Position numbers and translations under genes: made by a program. From Hydrogenophilales bacterium (GTDB lineage: Bacteria > Pseudomonadota > Gammaproteobacteria > Burkholderiales > Thiobacillaceae): a stretch of 64,000 nucleotides of DNA. Shown one piece after another: positions 1 to 8,458 of the stretch (the stretch's first letter is position 1; the number at the start of each line of letters is the position of its first letter). The notes beneath the pieces are model-generated. The model ran no database searches and was not told where the DNA came from. It worked only from the letters and a program-made list of their open reading frames with translations. Location of the stretch: contig JADJYY010000002.1 in assembly GCA_016719465.1 (NCBI GenBank), forward strand, positions 114,818 to 178,817, in the 5' to 3' direction.

Positions 1-746
1 TAGTCGGCCTCGCTCTTCACTTCCACCACGATGGGCATGAAGCCGTGGTCCTTGCCACACAGCTCGGCGCACTGGCCCCGGTAGGTTCCGATCTCGTCGG
101 CGCGGAACCAGGTATCGCGGATGAAGCCGGGAATGGCGTCCTGCTTCACGCCCAGTTCCTGCACCCACCAGGCGTGGATCACATCGTTGGAGGTCAGCAG
201 GATGCGCACCTTCTTGCCCACCGGCACCACCAGGGGCTCGTCCACCTCCAGCAGGTAATTCTTCCCCTTCGCCGCCTTGTTCTCGATCTGCTCCCGGGGC
301 GTGGCCAGCACGCTCATGAACTTCACCCCGTCCTGCAGATAGTCGTACTCCCACTTCCACTGGTAGCCGGTGACCTTGACGGTGAGATCGGGGTTGGCCG
401 TGTCCTTCTGGTCCAGCACCGCCTTCGTCGCCGGCCAGGCCATGCCGATCAGGATCAGGAAGGGAATCACCGTCCAGATCACCTCGACGCTGGTGTTCTC
501 GTGGAAATGGCGGGCGGCGTGGCCGGCGGACTTCCGATGCCTGAACAGGGCGTAGAACATGGCCCCGAACACCACCACGAAGATGGCCAGGCAAACCAGC
601 AGGATCAGGGTGTGGATGTCGTAGATGCGCGCCGCCATCTCCGATTTCGGCGCGGGCAGATTCAACCGCCAGTCGGCCCTGACAAGCGGGGCGGATAGCG
701 ACAGCCATGCAGCAATGAACGCACCGATAGCCCGTGGTCGCGGCAC
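1..746 (-). CDS. coxB: Cytochrome c oxidase subunit II (3' end outside window)
   Basis: Subunit II of a haem-copper oxidase; it receives electrons from cytochrome c at its CuA centre on the periplasmic side. The visible 248 codons begin with a hydrophobic leader, then two membrane segments (around HTLILLVCLAIFVVVF and VIWTVIPFLILIGMAW), then the soluble cupredoxin domain. CuA ligands are visible as a His in the IHAWW segment and in CAELCGKDHGFM (Cys, Glu, Cys, His, Met). I chose the GTG start because GGAGAGGAG sits 7 nt upstream and the resulting leader looks like a signal peptide. The gene runs off the left edge. It lies downstream of the biotin operon on the same strand but about 140 bp away, so it probably has its own promoter in 747-884. 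Confidence 0.93.
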   Translation of the reverse strand, partial: MPRPRAIGAFIAAWLSLSAPLVRADWRLNLPAPKSEMAARIYDIHTLILLVCLAIFVVVFGAMFYALFRHRKSAGHAARHFHENTSVEVIWTVIPFLILIGMAWPATKAVLDQKDTANPDLTVKVTGYQWKWEYDYLQDGVKFMSVLATPREQIENKAAKGKNYLLEVDEPLVVPVGKKVRILLTSNDVIHAWWVQELGVKQDAIPGFIRDTWFRADEIGTYRGQCAELCGKDHGFMPIVVEVKSEAD

Positions 747-884
747 CTTCGCACTCCTCTCCAAAGGCGCGGCATTGGCCCGGGAATTATGGGGGGGCTC
801 GGCCGCGCACTCTTCAAGCTAGTCCGGTGCGGAGCAACAGGCAAGCGCGGATTACTTAACTAAGCAATTGATTTATATATGAGT

Positions 885-1621
885 TTATTCGCTATTACTG
901 ATATACTTGAGTATTGCGCTCAACTTTTGCGGCGGGATCAGACGGGCAGCCCGGCGCGGGTCGGGAACAGGCAACGAAGGTAGTTCGGCCAGCATGGGCG
1001 CGGGCAAGCGGGCTGCCAGCGTGGCCAGGTTCTCGTCGTAAGCCCCCATGTCCGGGTCGATGCGGTTGGCCACCCAGCCCGCCAGCTTGAGGCCGCGAAC
1101 GGTGATGGCCTCGGCCGTCAGCAGGGCATGGTTGAGACAGCCCAGGCGCATGCCCACCACCAGGATCACGGGCAGGCCGAGGCGGACCGCCAGATCGGCG
1201 GTATCCCGGTGCGGCCCCAGGGGCACCCGGAAACCGCCGACGCCTTCCACCACCACCAGGTCCGCCAGGCCCGCCAGGGCATCCAGAGCCGCCGCGATGC
1301 GGGGAATCTCGATGGCCACGCCCTTGTGGTCGGCGGCCAGGTGGGGAGCGATGGCTTCCCGGAACAGGTAGGGATTGGCCAGCTCGGCGGGCGCCTTCAC
1401 GCCCGAGGCCGCCGCCAGCATGGCCACGTCCTCGTTCACCCACACGCCGTCCTTCAATTCCGCGCCCGCCGCCACCGGCTTCATGCCCACGGCGTGCACG
1501 CCCAGGTCCGCCAGGGCATGCAGCAGGGCGGCGGAAAACAGGGTCTTGCCGACGCCGGTATCGGTGCCGGTGACGAAAAAGCCCTTCGGGTAATGAGGAT
1601 GCGGAATGGGGGATGGTTCAT
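885..1621 (-). CDS. bioD: Dethiobiotin synthetase, frameshifted near its start
   Basis: Closes the ureido ring of dethiobiotin from diaminopelargonic acid, CO2 and ATP, the step before BioB. The P-loop TGTDTGVGKT and the conserved MKPVAAG segment are clear. The natural start is probably the ATG at 1621-1619, which overlaps the bioC stop as ATGA, but that ATG is one base out of frame with the P-loop. One extra base in the C run (plus-strand G run 1608-1612), or one more 7-bp unit of the tract at 1588-1615, restores a 245-codon protein close to family size. As written, only the part from 1499 downward has an in-frame ATG, which would remove the P-loop. Last gene of the bioB-F-H-C-D operon. Identity is firm; whether the frameshift is biological or a sequencing error is open. 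Confidence 0.9.
1588..1615. repeat. Four degenerate heptamers in the 5' end of bioD
   Basis: On the plus strand the tract reads GGGTAAT, GAGGATG, CGGAATG, GGGGATG, four 7-bp units of the NGGNATG type. It encodes the Pro/His-rich N-terminus of BioD and contains the point where the reading frame breaks. Gain of one unit (+7, equal to +1 modulo 3) would repair the frame. Confidence 0.55.
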
Positions 1622-2523
1622 CGCAAACCCGCCTTCCGCTTCTCGATCTTGAACTGGATGATCTGCCGGCCGTCCTCCAGCTTGTCCTTGCGGCCGGCCC
1701 AGGCGTGGCCGTAGACCACCTCGTAGGTGGCGGGCAGGCGGCCGTCCTTGCGGAAGCGCTCGTAGTTGTCGGCCAGCCGGCGCCATTCCCGCTTGCCCAT
1801 CAGCCCGGCGCGCCGGTCCTCCACCACGGTGTGGGCGCCGATGGCCTTCAGATCCCGCAGCAGGCCGGGGAGCGCCTCGTAGGTCAGGGTGATGCGCTCC
1901 ATCTCCATGACCGGATTGCTGAAACCGGCGTGGACCAGGGCATCGCCGATGTCGTGCATGTCGATGAAGCGGTTGACGTGCCGGTGGCCGTCGATGTCCG
2001 CCGAGGCGGCGCGCAGTTCCATCAGGGTATCCGGCCCGAAGGTGGCGAAGATGAACAGGCCCTCCGGCTTCAGCGCCCGGTGGATTTCCCGGAACGCGGC
2101 ATCCGGCTCCCCCACCCATTGCAGGGCCAGGCTGGACCAGACCATGTCCAGGCTGTCGCGGCCCAGGGGCAGGCGTTCCATGTCGGCGCAAACGGCGGTG
2201 AGGGGGGAGGAGTGAGGCGCGAGGAGAGGCAGCCACTTGCGCCACCCGGATGGTGGGGCATGCCGGTCTCGGGTCCGGGCCGCCATGGCGTGGGCCAGGT
2301 CCAGGCCCAGCAGCCGGGCTTCGGGAAAACGCGCCTTGAGCAGGGAGAGGCCGAAGCCCGTGCCGCAGCCCGCGTCCAGGATCAGACCGGGCGCGATCTT
2401 CATGCCGTCCAGGTGGTCGTCCAGGCGACGGGCGATCTCCTGTTGCAGGAAAGCGGCCTCGTCGTAGGTGGGCGCCGCGGCCTCGAAGGAGCGGCGGATG
2501 GCCCGCTTCAGCGCTTCATTCAT
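1618..2523 (-). CDS. bioC: Malonyl-ACP O-methyltransferase
   Basis: SAM-dependent methylation of the malonyl-ACP carboxylate, which starts pimelate assembly by the fatty acid synthase. The SAM motif LDAGCGTGFG lies near residue 50 and the family signature around LQWVGEPDAAFREIHRALKP follows; length is 301 aa. The start ATG at 2523 gives MNEALKRAIRRSFEAAAPTY, the expected BioC N-terminus; longer upstream readings of this frame belong to bioH. It overlaps the bioH stop by 8 bases and its own stop overlaps the bioD ATG (ATGA), so the genes are translationally coupled. A loop after the SAM domain (LLAPHSSPLTA) is encoded by four GNGAGGN heptamers, which is unusual. Confidence 0.93.
   Translation of the reverse strand: MNEALKRAIRRSFEAAAPTYDEAAFLQQEIARRLDDHLDGMKIAPGLILDAGCGTGFGLSLLKARFPEARLLGLDLAHAMAARTRDRHAPPSGWRKWLPLLAPHSSPLTAVCADMERLPLGRDSLDMVWSSLALQWVGEPDAAFREIHRALKPEGLFIFATFGPDTLMELRAASADIDGHRHVNRFIDMHDIGDALVHAGFSNPVMEMERITLTYEALPGLLRDLKAIGAHTVVEDRRAGLMGKREWRRLADNYERFRKDGRLPATYEVVYGHAWAGRKDKLEDGRQIIQFKIEKRKAGLR
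2198..2225. repeat. Four heptamers inside bioC
   Basis: Plus-strand units GTGAGGG, GGGAGGA, GTGAGGC, GCGAGGA (consensus GNGAGGN), 28 bp, lying in frame inside bioC and encoding the HSSPLT-type loop. Confidence 0.75.
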
Positions 2524-3271
2524 GGAGGAAGGCCTGCACCCGCTCGGCGAACCATCGGGGATGGGACAGGAAGGGGGCGTGGGCGGCCCGGTCGTGCAGC
2601 GCCAGGCGCGCACCGGGGATGCGATCCGCCAGCCAGCGCCCCGCCGCCGCCGGGCAAAGGGTGTCGTAGCCGCCGTGGACCACCAGGGTCGGGCAGGCAA
2701 CGGACGCCGCCGGATCGCGCAAATCCACGTCCCGCAGCAGATCGAGGCCGGCGGCGAGGGTGGCGGCATCCGGCTCGCCGCGCTGGAACACGGTGTCCCG
2801 CAGGCGGGCGATCACTTCCCGCGCCGCGTCGCCGCCCCGGGCCTGGAGGGAAAGGAAGCGCAGCAGGGTGGCGCGGTAGTCCTGGCGCAGGGATTCGGCG
2901 AACCCGGCCAGCACCTCCGGCGCCAGGCCGTGGTCCCAGCCGGGCCGGTTGACGAAGACCGGGCTGGCGCCCACCAGCACCAGCTTCGCCACCTTGTCCG
3001 GATGGCGGGCGGCCAGGGCCAGGGCCACCATGCCGCCCATGGACCAGCCGATCAGGGACACCGGCGCGTTGAGGGTCTCGGCAAGCGCATCCGCCAGGCT
3101 TTCCGCCGAATAGGGCGCGGGCATCGGCCGCCCGCCATAGCCGGGCAGATCCGGCGCCATGCCCGGCAGGACAGCCAGGGTTTCCGCCCAGATGCCGCCA
3201 TGCAGGCCCCAGCCGTGGAGATAAACACGGTGAGGAGCGAGGCGTGAGGAGTGAGGGGGCGAGCCCGTCAC
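2516..3271 (-). CDS. bioH: Pimeloyl-ACP methyl ester carboxylesterase
   Basis: Alpha/beta hydrolase that removes the methyl group placed by BioC, ending pimelate chain elongation. The nucleophile elbow GWSMGG has Ser at about residue 77, and HDRAAHAPFL near the C-terminus supplies the catalytic His; length 251 aa fits BioH. The start is a GTG overlapping the bioF stop (GTGA), the only start that leaves HGWGLHGGIW near the N-terminus as in relatives. The first dozen residues (VTGSPPHSSRLAPH) are encoded by a heptamer tract and replace the usual first beta strand, so the N-terminus is divergent. Third gene of the bioBFHCD order, tightly overlapped at both ends. Confidence 0.9.
   Translation of the reverse strand: MTGSPPHSSRLAPHRVYLHGWGLHGGIWAETLAVLPGMAPDLPGYGGRPMPAPYSAESLADALAETLNAPVSLIGWSMGGMVALALAARHPDKVAKLVLVGASPVFVNRPGWDHGLAPEVLAGFAESLRQDYRATLLRFLSLQARGGDAAREVIARLRDTVFQRGEPDAATLAAGLDLLRDVDLRDPAASVACPTLVVHGGYDTLCPAAAGRWLADRIPGARLALHDRAAHAPFLSHPRWFAERVQAFLHE
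3230..3257. repeat. Four heptamers at the start of bioH
   Basis: Units GTGAGGA, GCGAGGC, GTGAGGA, GTGAGGG on the plus strand, 28 bp, forming the 5' coding sequence of bioH immediately after its GTG start. Confidence 0.78.
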
Positions 3272-4422
3272 GCCAACTCCCGGAGCGCGCTCAGCAATTG
3301 CTCGATGTCTTCGGCCGAATGGGCGGCGGACAGGGAGATGCGCAGGCGCGCCTCGCCCTGGGGCACCGTGGGCGGGCGGATGGCCGGGATCAGGATGCCC
3401 CGCTCGCGCAGGCCATCCGCCAGGCGCAGGGCCTCCAGGTTGCCGCCCACCAGCAGGGGCTGGATGGGGGTATCGGAAGCCATCAGCGGCCAGGGCAGAT
3501 CCGCCGCGCCGGCCTTGAGGCGGGTGATGAGTTCGCCCAGGCGCTCCCGCCGCCAGGTTTCCGCCGCGATCAGCTTCAGGCTGGCGGACGTGGCCGCCGC
3601 CAGCAACGGCGGCTGGGCCGTGGTGTAGATGTAGGTGCGGGCCCGGTTCACCAGCCACTCGACGAGTTCTTGCGAACCCGCCACGAAGGCGCCCGCCACG
3701 CCGGCCGCCTTGCCCAGGGTGGCGAGATAGATCAGTGAGGGGTGAGGCGTGAGGCGTGAGGAGGAAAGCGCCCCCCCTCCCGCCTCCCCCAGCACGCCGA
3801 AACCGTGGGCGTCGTCCACGTAGAGCCAGGCATCGTGCTTCTCCGCCAGTTCCAGCAATTCGGGCAAGGGCGCCAGGTCCCCGTCCATGCTGAACACCGT
3901 GTCCGTGGCGATGAGCTTGGTCCGCGCCGTGCTCTCGCCCAGTTTCCGGTCCAGCCAGTCCAGGTCCAGGTGGGGATAGCGGGTGAGCCTGGCGCGGGAC
4001 AACACCGCGCCATCCACCAGGGAAGCGTGGTTGAGACGGTCCTCGAAGACTTCCCCGTGCCGATCCAGCAGGGCCGGGATGACCCCCAGGCTGGCCATGT
4101 AGCCGGTGGAAAACAGCAGGGCCGACGGCAGGCCGACGAAGGCCGCGAGTTCCGTTTCCAGATCGTGGTGCAGCCGGTGATGCCCGGTAAGCAGATGGGC
4201 CGCGCCTGCGCCGACGCCGCAGCGCTCGGCGGCCGCGCGGGCGGCGGCGGCGATCACCGGATGATTGGCCAGACCCAGGTAGTCGTTGCTGGAGAAGGAC
4301 AGGTAGTCGCGCCCGTCCACCGTCACCCGCGCGCCCTGGGCGCCATCCAGCACGCGGCGGCGACGGCGCAGGCCGAGGCTGTCGAGTTCGGCGAGGGCGG
4401 GCTGGAGTTGGTCGGGTTTCAT
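3268..4422 (-). CDS. bioF: 8-amino-7-oxononanoate synthase
   Basis: PLP enzyme condensing pimeloyl-ACP (or CoA) with L-alanine to give 8-amino-7-oxononanoate. It has 384 aa; the PLP-binding Lys is in ATLGKAAG (about residue 238), with DDAHGFGVLG upstream. The ATG at 4422 starts MKPDQLQPALAEL, whereas extension upstream would read into a palindromic repeat. A surface segment before the PLP lysine (SSSRLTPHPSL) is encoded by four heptamers. It is followed without gap by bioH (4-base overlap). Confidence 0.95.
   Translation of the reverse strand: MKPDQLQPALAELDSLGLRRRRRVLDGAQGARVTVDGRDYLSFSSNDYLGLANHPVIAAAARAAAERCGVGAGAAHLLTGHHRLHHDLETELAAFVGLPSALLFSTGYMASLGVIPALLDRHGEVFEDRLNHASLVDGAVLSRARLTRYPHLDLDWLDRKLGESTARTKLIATDTVFSMDGDLAPLPELLELAEKHDAWLYVDDAHGFGVLGEAGGGALSSSRLTPHPSLIYLATLGKAAGVAGAFVAGSQELVEWLVNRARTYIYTTAQPPLLAAATSASLKLIAAETWRRERLGELITRLKAGAADLPWPLMASDTPIQPLLVGGNLEALRLADGLRERGILIPAIRPPTVPQGEARLRISLSAAHSAEDIEQLLSALRELA
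3735..3762. repeat. Four heptamers inside bioF
   Basis: Perfectly phased GTGAGGG, GTGAGGC, GTGAGGC, GTGAGGA, 28 bp, in frame within bioF just upstream of the PLP-lysine codon. This is the cleanest copy of the heptamer family in the window. Confidence 0.85.
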
Positions 4423-4424
4423 GA

Positions 4425-4531
4425 TCGCTCCCCTCCCCCGCCGGGGGAGGGGCCGGGGGAGAGGGAACCCGCGTCGGTCAAGCCAACCGCGCTCCCTCAC
4501 CCCGGCCCTCTCCCGAGGGGAGAGGGAGAAA
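4425..4531. repeat. GC-rich palindromic intergenic repeat
   Basis: Between bioB and bioF lie two hairpin-forming blocks: a CCCCTCCCCC / GGGGGAGGGG palindrome at about 4432-4455 and CTCTCCCGAGGGGAGAG at about 4510-4528. The type recurs at 46618-46733 and, shortened, at 32113-32143. It may stabilise or attenuate the transcript between bioB and bioF. Confidence 0.6.
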
Positions 4532-4533
4532 AC

Positions 4534-5528
<995 letters not shown>

Positions 5529-5529
<1 letters not shown>

Positions 5530-5975
5530 CAGTGCACTTCCTTCTCGATTTCGATATCGCGCCAGTTTTCCCTGCCCGCCTTCCAGATGTCGTAGCTCGC
5601 CCAGGGCACCAGGGTCAGCAGGAACAAGGCCCAGACGCCGGCCCAGCCGGTGGGCAGGTGGGCCAGGTCGTTGGAGAACACGGTCAGGGTGCCCACCACG
5701 GCGTAATAGCGGTAGCCGGCCCACTTGTTGTAGTGGCGCACGGTCAGGTCCGGGTGATGGGCGATGGAGGCATAGACGAAGATGGAGGCCGCCAGCCAGA
5801 TCATGATCGGCGGCAGGGACATGGCCATGGGCAGGAAGGCCAGCTTCTTGTCGGCCATCATCTGCCCCAGGCCGAACAGGCTCGCCGCCAGCAGGGTGGT
5901 GGCGATGGCCAGCAGATTGAACAGGCGGGCGCTACGCAGGCAGGATGCGGCGGTGATCAGGTGTTTTTCGGTCAT
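5529..5975 (-). CDS. Small membrane protein at the head of the biotin operon
   Basis: Predicted 148-aa integral membrane protein of unknown function. Three or four hydrophobic segments are visible (around LLAIATTLLAASLFGLGQ, LPPIMIWLAASIFVYAS and VWALFLLTLVPWASY), and the C-terminus is charged (REN...EIEKEVH). Its stop overlaps the bioB start, so it is the promoter-proximal member of this transcription unit. Nothing in it looks like a BioY-type biotin transporter, which should not be inferred from context alone. Confidence 0.75.
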
Positions 5976-6093
5976 GTCGGTTTGATCCGCGAAAAAAGGG
6001 CAGAATCGGCGAAAAGGCCCATGCGGGCGGGCACGCGCGGTCACACGCAGGCACGCACCGAAGGCCGCGGGATATTCCGGGAGGCGCCCCCCA

Positions 6094-6800
6094 TTGTCAA
6101 ATCCACGCTCTTCATTGCTGAACATCTGCCTCGGTTTTGCGCGGTCGCGCCTGCCGCAGGCCTGCCTGCTATGCGGCGCGCGGGTGGCCGGCCAACTGCT
6201 GTGCGCCCCTTGCGCCGCCGACCTGCCGCGCCTGCCCGACGACCGCTGCCCCAGTGCGCCCTGCCATCCCCCGGCGGGGCGGTCTGCGGCGCTTGCCTGA
6301 AGCATCCCCCCGCCTTCGACCGCACCGTCGCCGTCCATGCCTATGGCTTTCCCCTGGATGCCCTGGTGCGCCATTGCAAGTACGCCGGCGCCCTGGACCT
6401 CACCGACTGGTTCGCCGCCAGCCTGGCCGAGGCCCTGGCCGCCCAGCCCCGGGTTGACCTGATCCTGCCCATGCCCCTGCACGAGGCCCGGCTGGCGGAA
6501 CGGGGCTTCAACCAGGCGGTGGAAATCGCGCGCCGGCTGGCGCCGCGCCTGGGCATCCCCTGGTCGCCGCAAGGCTGCCGGCGCTTCCGCGACACCCCGC
6601 CCCAGGCCGGGCTGGATCTGAAGGCCCGCCGCCGCAATCTGCGCGACGCGTTCCGCTGCGACCTGGATCTGACCGGCAAGCACGTCGCCGTGCTGGACGA
6701 CGTGATGACCAGCGGCGCCAGCCTGGACGAGCTCGCCAAGACGATCCGCGCGGCGGGCGCGGCCAGCGTCACCGCCTGGGTCGTGGCAAGGACGCTGTGA
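6094..6800 (+). CDS. comF: ComF family phosphoribosyltransferase, frameshifted
   Basis: ComF-type protein linked to DNA uptake and single-strand DNA handling. The N-terminal zinc motif (CLLCG...CAPC) and the PRPP-binding motif VAVLDDVMTSGAS are both present but in different frames. The break is at the C run 6249-6252, where one additional C would join RCP to QCALPSPGG exactly as in intact ComF proteins. The likely start is a TTG at 6094 or a nearby TTG. Divergent from the biotin operon. The single-base C-run lesion matches others in the window, so a consensus error is likelier than a pseudogene. Confidence 0.85.
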
Positions 6801-6851
6801 ATCCGGGACCGCGCTCGGGCGAACGCCGGGCGAAGCGGCCCCCGACCGCCA

Positions 6852-7283
6852 TCATGCCCCGGCCAGACGCCGGATCGCCGCCGCGTTGCTCCAGGAAAAA
6901 CACTTGTCCGCCGCCTCCCGCCAGGGCAGCCAGACGAAGCTCAGATGCTCCCTGGGCGCCAGGGCCACCGGCACGACATCGGGCACGCTCAGGCTGAAGA
7001 CATGCTCGGTGTTGTGGGTGACGCCCGGCGCGTAGCGATGACGCCAGCGCTCGAAGATTTCGAACTCGTACTGAAGCTGCCAATCGGTGAGCCGGAAACG
7101 CGCCGCATCCAGGCCGGTTTCCTCCCTCAGTTCCCGGACGGCGGCCTGGGCCGGCGTCTCCCCCGGGTCCAGGCTGCCGGTCACGGATTGCCACAAGCCC
7201 GGCCCATCGGCCCGTTCCAGCAGCAGGACCCGCAGGTCGGGCGTGTGTATGACCACCAGAACGGAAATGGGGATTTTGTCCAT
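6852..7283 (-). CDS. nudB: NudB-type dihydroneopterin triphosphate diphosphatase (Nudix)
   Basis: Nudix hydrolase of 143 aa; the family member NudB removes pyrophosphate from dihydroneopterin triphosphate in folate synthesis. The Nudix box runs from GSLDPGE through RELREETG near residues 38-60. The start MDKIPISVLVVIHT is typical of NudB; upstream codons of the frame were rejected. In many proteobacteria nudB sits beside aspS, but here it is convergent with comF and next to a repeat, so the exact subfamily is a motif-based inference. Confidence 0.82.
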   Translation of the reverse strand: MDKIPISVLVVIHTPDLRVLLLERADGPGLWQSVTGSLDPGETPAQAAVRELREETGLDAARFRLTDWQLQYEFEIFERWRHRYAPGVTHNTEHVFSLSVPDVVPVALAPREHLSFVWLPWREAADKCFSWSNAAAIRRLAGA

Positions 7284-7375
7284 GGCCTGACAGGAAAAAG
7301 TGCGCGACCGGGATATTACCGGCGGCGCCGGACGGGAACGAAGCCTGGCGCGCAACCTAAGCGGTGGTGGTTGTC

Positions 7376-7546
7376 TTCCCCCTTTCTTAAAGGGGGATCG
7401 AGGGGGATTTGACCCGGGCTCGGTACGTGCCAGCCTTGAAGAAATCCCCCCTCTCCCCCTTTATCCCCGGATGGGGGCTTTACAAAGGGGGGAATCCGAC
7501 TTTCTGACCCACTCCGTCCATCAATCTTTAACGCGAACTGAGCCTA
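7376..7546. repeat. AAAGGGGG-type repeat plus GCGAACTGAGCCTA tail
   Basis: Contains CCCCCTTTCTTAAAGGGGG, a second block AAATCCCCCCTCTCCCCC and a third arm ACAAAGGGGGG, then the tail ACTCCGTCCATCAATC...GCGAACTGAGCCTA. Related copies occur at 31462, 33524, 34117 and 51356; only the 51356 copy shares the tail. Non-coding. Confidence 0.75.
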
Positions 7547-7567
7547 ACCTAACCCGCGCGGCACGTT

Positions 7568-7891
7568 TCAGTTCATCGCGGTGTCAGCGCGTTGCGCCGA
7601 CCAGGCCCGCGCCGGCACGCTCAGAAATCCTTGTCGCCGTCCGTTGCCGCTGTTCCTTGTGCCGCCGTTCCTTGTGGACAGCGCCATCGCCACCCTGGCG
7701 ATGGCCCGACCCCATTCCCGCAGGAACTCGACCGCGCCCACCTCCTCCACCTCGATGCCGCGGGTATCGGACAAGTAGAGGTCGCCCAGCCCATCTTCCG
7801 CCTGGGGACTGGCGCCGTGGACGGGTGGCGAGACAGGCGTATCGCCCACCGGCCGGTCGTGTGAATGAGGAAAATGGATGAACATGACCAC
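7568..7891 (-). CDS. Hypothetical protein, possibly not real
   Basis: A 107-codon frame with fairly strong third-position GC but no family I recognise. The centre is acidic (GIEVEEVGAVEFL) and the C-terminus is basic and low in complexity. It lies between repeats, with no clear ribosome binding site at the ATG. It could be a small host gene or a chance frame in GC-rich DNA. Confidence 0.3.
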   Translation of the reverse strand: MVMFIHFPHSHDRPVGDTPVSPPVHGASPQAEDGLGDLYLSDTRGIEVEEVGAVEFLREWGRAIARVAMALSTRNGGTRNSGNGRRQGFLSVPARAWSAQRADTAMN

Positions 7892-8458
7892 GCCGGCGCC
7901 CTCAAGCCGACCGCCGCGGTGCGCGGCGGCCCCGATGGGGCGTCATGGGCCCGCCAGTGAACACGGGGGTGGTCGACCCGGTCGGACGGGTCCGTGTGCG
8001 TTGCATGGCATCGACTCCTGGCGTGTCTGTGTGGCGGCTTCTGGGGGAAGCGAGACAACGCAAGAGCCGTGCCAATATAAGTCCCCACTAATAGATCAAG
8101 GGCTTAAGCGGCAGGCGACGGCGGAATATGTCGAAAGTGTTAAAAAAACCGACGTGTCCGTATTGCCTTCATCCGGGCTAGCAGCCTGTCGGACTTGAAG
8201 AATCGAAGCGAAAAAATGGCCGAACGAGGACAGTTTTTGACGATTTCGCCGGGCAATAGTCATTCTATTGCCCAAGAAAGCGGCGAAAAATGGACCGTTC
8301 CGCCATTTTTGCAGCCGATTTCCTTTAAGTCCGACAGGCTGCTAGGGTCGTTCGCCGGACCGCCCCGAGAACGAGTTGGCCCCCACGGGAGCGGCTCGGG
8401 CGCTTTTCCAAGCCGGGGGCACAGCCCGCCCCCGGGTCACCGGACCATGCCGGAGGCG
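7892..8458. other. Long non-coding stretch holding a MITE
   Basis: No convincing gene in these 567 bases. The only structured part is the MITE-like element at 8178-8345; 7892-8177 and 8346-8458 hold nothing I can identify. Confidence 0.6.
8178..8345. mobile_element. 168-bp MITE-like element with perfect 19-bp inverted ends
   Basis: Ends are CTAGCAGCCTGTCGGACTT and its exact reverse complement. Inside is a 9-bp hairpin (GGGCAATAG / CTATTGCCC at about 8251-8273) and further AAAAATGG / CCATTTTT pairing. CTAG at both edges may be a 4-bp target duplication around GCAGCCTGTCGGACTT ends. No transposase is encoded, so it would be moved in trans. Solo end fragments lie at 45123-45150 and near 51263-51287. 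Confidence 0.8.

Noticed and set aside
1481..2245. A 254-codon minus-strand frame overlapping bioC and bioD
   Set aside because: Out of frame with both genes; only its last codons cover the bioD start, and the rest is a Gly/Pro/Arg-rich shadow.
4425..4531. Palindromes as intrinsic terminators between bioB and bioF
   Set aside because: No T tract follows on the transcribed strand and the same palindromes occur elsewhere as repeats; the bio genes still look like one operon.
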